This document shows, piece after piece, positions 1 to 7,015 of a stretch of DNA of 10,877 nucleotides. The notes under the pieces were generated by a model, which did no database searches, was not told the origin of the DNA, and saw nothing but the letters and a program-made list of their open reading frames with translations. The stretch covers positions 1-10,877 of the forward strand of contig JAUYSF010000327.1 in assembly GCA_030696435.1 (NCBI GenBank). Reading direction: 5' to 3'. The translations under genes and the position numbers were made by a program. This DNA is from Desulfoprunum sp. Its GTDB lineage: Bacteria; Desulfobacterota; Desulfobulbia; Desulfobulbales; Desulfocapsaceae. The stretch's first letter is position 1, and each line of letters starts with the position of its first letter.

Positions 1-73
1 AGTTAACTGGCAATTTACTGCTGAAGATGCCCGGATTAAACTGAACCGACTTTATCCAACATTAGAGATGTGA
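1..73 (+). CDS. C-terminal end of a probable IS630-type transposase (partial)
   Basis: An open frame enters from the left edge and gives 23 residues, beginning VNWQFTAEDARIKL and ending RLYPTLEM, before a TGA at 71-73. The tail 'W-x-FT-x-x-DARIKL-x-RLYPT' resembles my recollection of IS630-family transposase C-termini; no catalytic DDE residue is visible because nearly all of the gene lies outside. It sits 7 bp before a palindromic element whose ends fit IS630-type insertion (TA inside CTAG), which supports the call. It could be the intact end of a full-length gene or a remnant; the window cannot tell. Family assignment is moderate because only a short tail is seen. Confidence 0.5.
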   Translation, partial: VNWQFTAEDARIKLNRLYPTLEM

Positions 74-80
74 CAGGACA

Positions 81-227
81 CTAGGAGTCTGTCGGATTAT
101 AGAAATTTTTTCTCAGATCAAGGCATTTTTGAAAATTAAGCGCAGCCATATAGTTGATATTGCGAGCATTGATTTTCGAAAATAACGCAGAGATGGGGAA
201 AAAGGGCATAATCCGACAGACTCCTAG
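81..227. mobile_element. 147-bp palindromic MITE-like element with 20-bp perfect inverted ends
   Basis: The 20-mer at 81-100 (CTAGGAGTCTGTCGGATTAT) is the exact reverse complement of 208-227. The interior is also imperfectly self-complementary. CGCA 141-144 pairs with TGCG 161-164, ATAT 148-151 with ATAT 157-160, and the apical loop 152-156 sits on the exact midpoint (154). The gaaaat/attttc blocks near 131-136 and 172-177 also face each other. Both outer ends read CTAG, so the element could be TA-flanked with 17-bp ends starting GGAGTC. That would match IS630/Tc1-type TA target duplication, but because CTAG is itself a palindrome the target duplication cannot be separated from the repeat. 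The element encodes no transposase. It could instead be the remnant end of a larger insertion sequence. Confidence 0.7.
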
Positions 228-312
228 AAGCTCCTCTGCTTGACGAAGGAGCCTCCACCGATTTGAACATCCGTGCTGGCTCAAACATTTCGCGGCCACG
301 TCCTGTCTCTTC

Positions 313-340
313 TTGCAATTTCAATATTTTTCCAGATAAT
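313..340 (+). promoter_or_regulatory. Candidate sigma-70-type promoter for the three-gene (+) operon
   Basis: TTGCAA at 313-318 (4 of 6 matches to TTGACA) is followed after 16 bp by GATAAT at 335-340 (5 of 6 matches to TATAAT). Transcription would start near 347 and leave a leader of about 85 nt before the ATG at 433. The rest of 228-432 shows no convincing gene, only overlapping short open frames with no recognisable protein. Found by eye; AT-rich DNA gives such matches by chance. Confidence 0.35.
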
Positions 341-432
341 CTTTAGAGAGGGATTTATTCAGACGAGCAGCAGCCGGATAGCAGATCATCCTGTTAATCA
401 TATTAATTTTTTTGTTTTTCCGTATAGATGCT

Positions 433-1167
433 ATGAAATACCTCTTGACGATTCTTTCGATAGTCTGTGTGATAACCGCCTTATCGCTCTTTATGCTCTG
501 GCCGAAAAAGCAACCGGTCGAGCAGGATGTCGCCGTTACAATCAACGGCCACAACCTTGCAAAGGCAACAGTGGCAGACGAGGAACACAAGTCAGGTTAC
601 CACCAGGACAGCACGAAGGATCTCATGGATTCGGCTATTACCCGCGAACTCCTCCTACAAGAAGCACAACGGCAGGCCATAGATAAAGAACCGAGTTTCA
701 GGGCCTCTCTGAAGTCTTTTTATGAGCAATCCCTGATCAAGGTTCTCCTGGATCGCCAGTACCAAAAAACGGAAGTACAAGTAACGGATGATGAAATAAA
801 CATGTTTCTCGCCTGCTTTGGCAAGCGCGTCATCTTCTCGCGTCTGTCGATTGCCGATACCTCACCCCAGAACATCACCACAAAACAAGGGCAACAGACT
901 TCAGCGATCTTTGATGATCTGGCCGCCTCTGTCCAGGTGCTGATTGCCAACCTCAAACCAGGTGAATTCGCCGTTAAATACGATACCGGCACCGATCAAT
1001 ATGCTATCAGGCTTGACAGTATCGTCGATGCCTCAACAGCAACAACCGCCCTTCCGGATCGCGAGACTGTGCGACAGCTCATGACAGAACACAAGCGGGA
1101 GCAACAGATCAATATATGGTTGAATAACTTAAGGAAATCAGCATCGATAACTATTCACAACAAATAG
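433..1167 (+). CDS. Membrane-anchored SurA/parvulin-like protein (degenerate peptidyl-prolyl isomerase)
   Basis: A 244-aa protein with one N-terminal hydrophobic anchor or signal (residues 3-22, ending MLWPKKQ), so it probably faces the periplasm. Residues 33-42 (VAVTINGHNL) match the opening strand of SurA/PpiD-type chaperones. About 62-128 form the helical SurA-N region (TRELLLQEAQRQ ... VTDDEI). Residues 172-196 (NLKPGEFAVKYDTGTDQYAIRL) resemble the last strands of a parvulin domain. The parvulin core is short, without a recognisable GGDLG-type loop, so isomerase activity is doubtful and a chaperone role is more likely. It resembles EpsD-family isomerase-like proteins of exopolysaccharide loci. 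I chose ATG 433 because it starts directly at the hydrophobic segment; a TTG at 412 is in frame but unlikely. Neither has a clear Shine-Dalgarno sequence. The HAMP gene follows after 8 bp. Confidence 0.65.
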   Translation: MKYLLTILSIVCVITALSLFMLWPKKQPVEQDVAVTINGHNLAKATVADEEHKSGYHQDSTKDLMDSAITRELLLQEAQRQAIDKEPSFRASLKSFYEQSLIKVLLDRQYQKTEVQVTDDEINMFLACFGKRVIFSRLSIADTSPQNITTKQGQQTSAIFDDLAASVQVLIANLKPGEFAVKYDTGTDQYAIRLDSIVDASTATTALPDRETVRQLMTEHKREQQINIWLNNLRKSASITIHNK

Positions 1168-1175
1168 GATCACTC

Positions 1176-1778
1176 ATGGAAAAAAGTTACAAGAGAAGGA
1201 ATTTTTTCATAAAAAAAGATTTCCAGGGCAAATTGATCCTCGGCTATTTTCTTTTTGTCATGGGCGGTTGTCTGCTTTTTATCATACTCCTGGGAATCAT
1301 CTCCGCCGACACCCTCACCATATCATACAGCAATCATGACATCCAGATGGGCCAGACACCGATCATGCTGTTGAAAAATGTCATCGCCGCCAACTGGATT
1401 TTTCTTATTATCGGCGGCTCTTTGCTGATTCTCGCAGCCATGCTGATCACCCACCGAATAGCCGGCCCCCTTTTCCGGTTTGAAAAGGCCCTAGACAATA
1501 TGGCTGCAGGCAACCTCAACGATGTCATCCATCTCAGAGAGCACGATGAAGGCAAGGATCTTGCTGAAAAAATCAATGTCTTCAATCTCGGCCTCTCTCA
1601 GAAATTGCGCTCAATCGCAATGGAAACCGAGAAGATCTCGGATCTACTTGGCCAGGCAACATCCCGAATGGGTCAGGCAGAACAGAGTGATGAACTCAGA
1701 GAGAGCTATCGAAAGATGGGCGAAACTACAGTCAAAATTCGTGAGGCATGCGCCTCGTTTACACTCAGGGATGAATAG
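1176..1778 (+). CDS. Two-TM HAMP-domain membrane protein without an output domain
   Basis: A 200-aa inner-membrane protein. The basic N-terminus (MEKSYKRRNFFIKKDFQGKL) is followed by TM1 at about 20-43, a short periplasmic stretch of about 22 residues (44-65), TM2 at about 66-92, a HAMP domain at about 93-145 (IAGPLFRFEKALDNMAAGNL with the conserved proline and glutamate), and a predicted helical tail to residue 195. There is no methyl-accepting, kinase or GGDEF domain, and the periplasmic loop is too small for a typical ligand-binding domain. HAMP units normally pass conformational signals across the membrane; here the output must be another protein, or the protein is structural. The AGGA at 1166-1169 lies 6 nt before the ATG and overlaps the previous stop codon, so it is probably co-translated with the SurA-like gene. 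Some homologues are labelled methyl-accepting chemotaxis proteins, which this domain content does not justify. Confidence 0.75.
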   Translation: MEKSYKRRNFFIKKDFQGKLILGYFLFVMGGCLLFIILLGIISADTLTISYSNHDIQMGQTPIMLLKNVIAANWIFLIIGGSLLILAAMLITHRIAGPLFRFEKALDNMAAGNLNDVIHLREHDEGKDLAEKINVFNLGLSQKLRSIAMETEKISDLLGQATSRMGQAEQSDELRESYRKMGETTVKIREACASFTLRDE

Positions 1779-2307
1779 ATTCGTCCTCACTGTTATCGCT
1801 CTCACACTCCTGGCAGGTCTGTATTTTCCAGCGGATCTTTGCGCCCAGGGCCAGAGCCGGTATGTGACCCTGCAATGCAACAGTCGGGATTTACTTCGTG
1901 ATTTCAACGACAACATTGATCTCGGACGAAAACTGGGGCATCTGATCAGGAATAACAATATCGTGACGGTCGAGGATGAAGTGCTCGCCAAGCTGGATGC
2001 CATTATGGAAAAAGCGGAGGTGGTACTCGATATGTTTCCCAAGAACCTGCATATCAGCGTGGTTCTGCTGGGAACTGCCGACGACGTGTCACAGGTATTC
2101 GCCAGAAAATACGGCAAACGTGCCCAGCATATCGCCTATTACTCTCTTTCGGAAGACACGATCTATATTTCAGTCGAGGATGCAAAACTTGAGGTCATTG
2201 CCCATGAGATCGGTCATGCCGTCGTCGATCATTACTTTACAGATCGCCCGCCGTACACCATCCATGAGCTGATGGCCCAGTTCGTTGAAAAGCACATCAC
2301 AGATTGA
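1771..2307 (+). CDS. Small exported HExxH zinc metalloprotease-like protein
   Basis: A 178-aa protein with an N-terminal signal sequence (MNRFVLTVIALTLLAGLYF, likely cleaved near the AQG at 25-27). The motif HEIGH at residues 145-149 is a classic zinc-protease active site: two histidine ligands and the catalytic glutamate. E166, in the following HELMAQF helix, is a plausible third ligand, giving a gluzincin-like spacing. The active site is at the extreme C-terminus, so the protein is compact compared with most such proteases. The frame stays open upstream to an ATG at 1522, but that stretch lies inside the HAMP gene; ATG 1771 puts the signal peptide at the N-terminus. This start overlaps the HAMP gene by 8 nt, and the only SD-like bases (CAGGG) directly touch the ATG, so translation probably depends on coupling. 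Substrate unknown; the location suggests a periplasmic or secreted role. Confidence 0.7.
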   Translation: MNRFVLTVIALTLLAGLYFPADLCAQGQSRYVTLQCNSRDLLRDFNDNIDLGRKLGHLIRNNNIVTVEDEVLAKLDAIMEKAEVVLDMFPKNLHISVVLLGTADDVSQVFARKYGKRAQHIAYYSLSEDTIYISVEDAKLEVIAHEIGHAVVDHYFTDRPPYTIHELMAQFVEKHITD

Positions 2308-2342
2308 GCATCCTGCATGTCTGGAACAATCTCTGCCGGGAT

Positions 2343-4685
2343 TCAATAACTGTCGGCATAGCCCCGCCTTCTCAAATGACTCCTGGCCGACTCGTTATCT
2401 GGTGCGAGCATCAGAGCCCGTTCATATTCTTCCTTCGCCCGATAGATGATACCTTCGTTCTGGTAATATTCACCCAGTTGGATATGAAAAGATGGGTGGT
2501 TGGGCACGGCTTCAACTGCCTGCCGTAAAATTGCCAGGGCCTTGTCCTGCTGCCCCTGGGTATTATAAAATCCTATCAACTGCTGAAACCATTCCGGCTT
2601 GATCTGCTCTGCCTGATCAAGATATTCCAGGGCGTTTCGTGTAAAGAATTCAGCCCCTTCGGCATCGCCCATTTTTTGACGCACGGCACCGTACTGTAAC
2701 CAGGCGTCAACCGAACGCGGCAGGACACTGGCAATCTCCTCCCGAGAAAAATCATAACTTTCAAGAAACGGCAATAATTTGCCCATAAGTTGCGGCCTAG
2801 CTTTCAACCGTTCTTGAACAATCCTTCCGGCCTCTTCCTTATGTCCTTTCCAGACCAGCCATTCGGCTAGATTGATGGCCAAATCATCCTTGTTCTGAGC
2901 CCTGGCATAGCCTTCCTCGATAAGAACTTTCCCTTGAGCTTCATCGGTAAGCATCAGGCCAATGCGCTGTAAGTAGGCCCCCTCCATAGGCTTTTTCCGA
3001 CCGGCTTGAATATAGGAGATCAGGCTCTTCTCCTTTTCCTGTAGGAACCACTGGACTGTCGCCAGAGTAAAGGGATACATGCTTTCAAAAGGATCAAACC
3101 TGATAGCGCTCTGCAGATTTGCTTCAATTTTCCGGAGATGAACTTCTGCAAGCTGTTTGCTGATATAGATATTTTTGATTTCATTGTACTTTGTCTTGGC
3201 AATGATCACGCCTGACTGGATACTTCCTGTCACACCGAGCAGAATCAAACAGAGCAGGAACAGCCAGACATTGCATCGCACAGACAGAGGCTTGAGCAGA
3301 GTCCCCTGGGCAAAATAATTAAATCTGACATTGACAGAAGCAACAAGAAGGCCGCAGAGAAAGAAAAAATAGCAGCCAATCGCCCCGTTATGCAGGTTGA
3401 AATCGGTAATACTGTGCATCAGGATTGCCATAATACCTGATATCGCCCCAATTCCCACGAGGATGGCATACTGATCACGCCTGGCTCGTACCATCTTCCA
3501 GCCATGCCACAACACGGCCATCACAAACCAGGCTGCCAGAAAAAAACCGACAAGGCCGCCATCGGTCAGGAGTTCCAGATAATCATTGTGGGCGTGATCA
3601 TAGATCAAGTTGTGAGTGAAGGCTGAATAGCGTGGGTAGATATCCTGAAATGTGCCGAAACCACAGCCGAAAAAGGGATAGTCCTTGAAAATCAGCAATG
3701 TGTCTTTCCAGAGGGTCAACCGGTCATCTCTGATATTGCCGGCCTTGTCAAAACCATGATTGAACTCAGAGATGATAATGTCCCAACCGAACCAGGATAT
3801 CGCCAAAAAGACACAGCACGTGACTAGCAACAGGGCCAAACGCCCCCGCTGCAGTTTTTTGTGATTATACAGCAGGATAAAGACAATGCCTGAAAGGGTA
3901 ATGGCAATTATGCCGCCACGACAGAGGCTGACAAAGACCGCCAGAACCAGCAGGACGCTGGCGAATCCGTAATAAAAATACAGGTTCGATTCAGGTCTGG
4001 CAAAAAATGACACCACCTTTTCGCGCCAGGATTCTTCTGAAGGTATCCGCGGTTTATAGAAGAGAAAGGCCCCCAGAGCGAGGGGGCAGATCATTTCAAT
4101 ATATCCGGCGAACTGATTCGGATTGATCCATGGCCCGAAAGGATGGGCGTTCGCAGGAACCTCTCTGAACCAGAATATCTTATCGGGAGAACTCACATCC
4201 TGGAGAATAGCAAAAAAAGCCACACCAACCGCCAGCGAAATGACGATATTGACGGTTTTCTTGAGACTTCCGGGATTGTTCAGCAATTGAATGGTGAGAA
4301 TATATACGAGAGCATAGGCCGAGATCCTCAGAAACTCCTGGATGGTAGCCTTCTGATTCAGCGAAAGTGGCAGCCATTGCCCTGTATCGACAAGCCCTGC
4401 AACCGGAGAATAGGCTGCAAAAGCAGCAGGTGATAATATTTTGAGAAGAAAAGGAGGAAGGGGGACAACCTGGAGTGCCATGAACAGCAAGAGCAACAGG
4501 AGAGGATAGAGACCCGGAACTTTCAGGGCCTCCCTGCGAAAAAACCAGCTGCTGCTAAAATGCACAAGAGCAGTAACGCCAATCAGGATCTCAAGGGTAA
4601 CGATGGACCAGTGCTCCACCGTGCCAAAGGCCAGCGGCGCAAAAATGAGGGCCAACAACACCATATTGAAAGGAGACATTAGCAT
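2343..4685 (-). CDS. O-antigen ligase/polymerase-like (Wzy_C) membrane protein with C-terminal TPR region
   Basis: A 780-aa protein with about 12 hydrophobic segments in residues 1-490, then a soluble region with TPR-like helices, clearest at about 660-765. Membrane-part motifs fit the WaaL/Wzy_C superfamily: WINPNQFAGY (186-195), R322-x-x-x-W326 followed by YPFFGCGFGTF (336-346), and HAHNDYLELLTDGG (364-377) in the large periplasmic loop. Such proteins polymerise or transfer undecaprenyl-linked glycans at the periplasmic face of the inner membrane. With Wzc- and Wza-like genes upstream, a polymerase or ligase for an exopolysaccharide fits. The TPR tail probably binds partner proteins; the family core is usually about 400-450 residues. 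Starts at codon 1 (4685), codon 3 (4679) or codon 8 are all possible and none has a strong SD. The gene ends 35 bp from the convergent protease gene and no terminator is evident between them. Polymerase versus ligase cannot be decided from sequence. Confidence 0.8.
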   Translation of the reverse strand: MLMSPFNMVLLALIFAPLAFGTVEHWSIVTLEILIGVTALVHFSSSWFFRREALKVPGLYPLLLLLLFMALQVVPLPPFLLKILSPAAFAAYSPVAGLVDTGQWLPLSLNQKATIQEFLRISAYALVYILTIQLLNNPGSLKKTVNIVISLAVGVAFFAILQDVSSPDKIFWFREVPANAHPFGPWINPNQFAGYIEMICPLALGAFLFYKPRIPSEESWREKVVSFFARPESNLYFYYGFASVLLVLAVFVSLCRGGIIAITLSGIVFILLYNHKKLQRGRLALLLVTCCVFLAISWFGWDIIISEFNHGFDKAGNIRDDRLTLWKDTLLIFKDYPFFGCGFGTFQDIYPRYSAFTHNLIYDHAHNDYLELLTDGGLVGFFLAAWFVMAVLWHGWKMVRARRDQYAILVGIGAISGIMAILMHSITDFNLHNGAIGCYFFFLCGLLVASVNVRFNYFAQGTLLKPLSVRCNVWLFLLCLILLGVTGSIQSGVIIAKTKYNEIKNIYISKQLAEVHLRKIEANLQSAIRFDPFESMYPFTLATVQWFLQEKEKSLISYIQAGRKKPMEGAYLQRIGLMLTDEAQGKVLIEEGYARAQNKDDLAINLAEWLVWKGHKEEAGRIVQERLKARPQLMGKLLPFLESYDFSREEIASVLPRSVDAWLQYGAVRQKMGDAEGAEFFTRNALEYLDQAEQIKPEWFQQLIGFYNTQGQQDKALAILRQAVEAVPNHPSFHIQLGEYYQNEGIIYRAKEEYERALMLAPDNESARSHLRRRGYADSY

Positions 4686-4745
4686 CTGCAGAGAAAGCAG
4701 AGTGACAACAGGACAGCGAAATCGCAGCCCGGGTTCTTCCTGATT

Positions 4746-6980
4746 TTAGTCATCATCTTTTGCGTAATAGGTGCTGTAGCCATAGTAGTGTTTTCCGGTA
4801 TCCTGCTGTTTCAGGCCATTCAGAACAAAGCCCAAAACACGGCCATTGACATCGCGGAGTTTTTTCAGTCCTCCCTCAAGCACCTCATAGGTCGTCTTGC
4901 CGGCCCGTATAACTAGCACCGTCCCCGCGACAAACTGACTGAGTGCCAGGCTGTCGGTAACACTCTGCACCGGAGGTGAATCCAACAGGACAAAATCATA
5001 GCGCTCTGCCATCGCATCAATCAGTTCTTTCATTCTTTTTGAACCCAGTAGTTCTGCGGGGTCAGGCGGAATGGGACCCGAAGGGACAAGGGAAATATCC
5101 TCATCGGGCACCTTGAAGACAATTTTTTCTGTGGTGATATTTCCGGCAAGAAACATACTGAGACCAATATCATTTGCCATACCGAGCAGGGAATGCATGC
5201 GGGGACGACGAAGATCGCAATCGATGACAAGGACACTATTGCCGCCTTGGGCCAGAACCCTGGCCAAATTGGTCGTCGTCGAAGTCTTGCCGTCCTGGGC
5301 CTCCATGCTGGTTATCAGAAGAGTCTTAGGAGGATGCTCAGCTGAAGAGAGCAGCAGCCCTGCCCGGATCAATCTGTAACACTCGGCCAGTGGAGAAAGG
5401 GGATTTTTCTTGATGAAGGATTCTATCTCCCGGTTTTCCCCCCGCACATCTTCCACCGCCCCCAACACCGTCAAGCCGAAACGCTCCTCAAGATCCTTGG
5501 GATGCCTGATAGTATTGTCGAGATATTCGATGAAAAAGGCCAGACCTATACCGCTGAAAAGACCCAGGATGAGCCCTATGAGAATATTTCTTTTTTTATT
5601 CGGTTTTGAGGGTGCGGCGGGAAAATCGGCAGGTTTGACCACCCAGACATTAACGCTCTGCGACTGTTCGGTAACCCCTTCTTTCTTGATCCCGGCCTGG
5701 AGGGTATCATACACGAGGCGGTTGCTGTCAACTTCTCGTTTCATAATTGAATACTGAACAAATTTTTCATTCAAATTCAACACCTCGACCTTGGTCGAAG
5801 ACAGCAGCTCGTCCTGATTTTTCTTCTTTGATACAGCCAAATCGAGAGAATTTTTCACTGATGAGACAATCCGTTCAATTTCAAACCGCCTCTCCTCTCT
5901 CAGAATCCGCAGCTCATCATTGGCCTTTACCATGGCCGGGTGCTTTCTCCCGAATTTTTTGGACAAGTCCTGGATATTCTGATTTGATTTATAGATGCGC
6001 TCGCGGATACTTTTAAGCACCTCACTCGATGCAAATATCGGTATTGTTTCCAGTCGATCGGGGTTGTCTTTGACCTCATTAATCTGTTTCAATAGATCCT
6101 GAAGTTCTTTTTCTTCGGTCTCAGCCTTCGAAAGCTGCATTCCAACCTCTGACAATTTCTGAGGCAAGACTGTCAGTTTGTTTTCAACCGTCACGAGATC
6201 ATTGTCCCGCATGTATTTCTGCAGTTCACGCTCCGACTTTTCCAGCTTATCGCGCTCCTCTGCAGCCTTGGAATTCATCCATTTTAAGGAATAATTACTG
6301 GTGCTGAGTTTGATCTCTAAAAGTTCATCTATATAGGCCTGAACGACCGCATCCGTAACCATTTTAGCTATTGCGGGATTTCTATCCTCATAGGCAATTG
6401 TTACAATTTTGGTGTTTTTTAACGGTTTAACCTGCAATCTTGCTTGAATGATACCGGCAATTATCTCTGCGTCACTTTTGGGCTGCATTGCCTCAATGAG
6501 CCCCTTCTCTTTGGCAGGGTCAGTACTTTCAGAACTGGAAAAAAATGAGGCGAACATACCTTTAACAACTGTGAACTTTTCCCTTAGTCCATTAAAAATG
6601 GAAAAGGTTTCTTTTTCATTTTTAATGAAATATTGCCTGTACGATGTCGCAAGCTTTAACTGGTCCACTACCTTTCTTGAGACATTTACACTCTGGATAA
6701 TCTCAGTTTGCGTATCAAGAAATTCCGGTTCATATGAATATGATTGATATTCCAATCCACTATTTGAGCGGTTTCGCTCAATCAACACCTGAGAAGAGGC
6801 TGAAAAAAAAGGGGTTGCAGTAAAAGTGGCGACAACGGTCGAGAAGAATATGATGCCAAGGACCGTGATAATCACCATCTGTCTTTTTTTGATTATCAGC
6901 AGATAATCACGCAGATGCATCTCCTCTTCTTCGCGTTCTTCGAAATTATCCCTTTGATATGAGTTCTGCATTGGAGTCAT
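4746..6980 (-). CDS. Wzc/CpsD-type polysaccharide co-polymerase with bacterial tyrosine-kinase domain
   Basis: A 744-aa inner-membrane protein for chain-length control and export of polysaccharide. Domains: Wzz region with TM1 at about 34-53; long periplasmic coiled coil at about 225-400; the G-rich/GNVR region with PAAPSKP (454-460); TM2 at about 465-484; cytoplasmic BY-kinase at about 530-725. In the kinase, Walker A is S558-MEAQDGKT-S567, Walker A' is VLVIDCDLRRP (583-593) and Walker B is VLLDSPP (664-670). The tail holds five tyrosines (Y732, Y733, Y735, Y738, Y739), the usual autophosphorylation cluster. The P-loop reads QDGKT where the family usually has GEGKT, but the lysine and threonine are kept. 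Starts at codon 1 (6980), codon 4 (6971) or Met21 are possible; only Met21 has a GAGGAG, and that lies immediately against the ATG. The gene follows the exporter by 35 bp and precedes the ligase by 60 bp, consistent with one operon. Confidence 0.92.
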   Translation of the reverse strand: MTPMQNSYQRDNFEEREEEEMHLRDYLLIIKKRQMVIITVLGIIFFSTVVATFTATPFFSASSQVLIERNRSNSGLEYQSYSYEPEFLDTQTEIIQSVNVSRKVVDQLKLATSYRQYFIKNEKETFSIFNGLREKFTVVKGMFASFFSSSESTDPAKEKGLIEAMQPKSDAEIIAGIIQARLQVKPLKNTKIVTIAYEDRNPAIAKMVTDAVVQAYIDELLEIKLSTSNYSLKWMNSKAAEERDKLEKSERELQKYMRDNDLVTVENKLTVLPQKLSEVGMQLSKAETEEKELQDLLKQINEVKDNPDRLETIPIFASSEVLKSIRERIYKSNQNIQDLSKKFGRKHPAMVKANDELRILREERRFEIERIVSSVKNSLDLAVSKKKNQDELLSSTKVEVLNLNEKFVQYSIMKREVDSNRLVYDTLQAGIKKEGVTEQSQSVNVWVVKPADFPAAPSKPNKKRNILIGLILGLFSGIGLAFFIEYLDNTIRHPKDLEERFGLTVLGAVEDVRGENREIESFIKKNPLSPLAECYRLIRAGLLLSSAEHPPKTLLITSMEAQDGKTSTTTNLARVLAQGGNSVLVIDCDLRRPRMHSLLGMANDIGLSMFLAGNITTEKIVFKVPDEDISLVPSGPIPPDPAELLGSKRMKELIDAMAERYDFVLLDSPPVQSVTDSLALSQFVAGTVLVIRAGKTTYEVLEGGLKKLRDVNGRVLGFVLNGLKQQDTGKHYYGYSTYYAKDDD

Positions 6981-7015
6981 TGATGAGTTGAGTCTAGCAT
7001 GTGAGGTAGGTAGTC

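Noticed and set aside
230..252. GCTCCT / AGGAGC inverted repeat (230-235 and 247-252)
   Set aside because: Only 6 bp with an 11-nt loop and no T-run; compatible with chance.
72..307. GACAGGAC at 72-79 and its inverse GTCCTGTC at 300-307, possible outer ends of a larger element
   Set aside because: Only 8 bp exact with a few scattered flanking matches; not enough to define insertion-sequence ends.
273..686. A 137-codon open frame on the + strand starting upstream of the SurA-like gene
   Set aside because: It overlaps the SurA-like gene in another frame, has no recognisable motif, and becomes low-quality Arg/Pro-rich sequence; the other frame has a proper membrane anchor and SurA-like motifs.
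1522..1770. N-terminal extension of the metalloprotease-like gene from ATG 1522
   Set aside because: It would lie entirely within the HAMP gene and place 83 unrelated Ser/Arg-rich residues ahead of a good signal peptide.
2308..2342. Shared terminator in the convergent junction
   Set aside because: No stem with a T-run on either side in the 35-bp gap; the genes may terminate within each other or by Rho.
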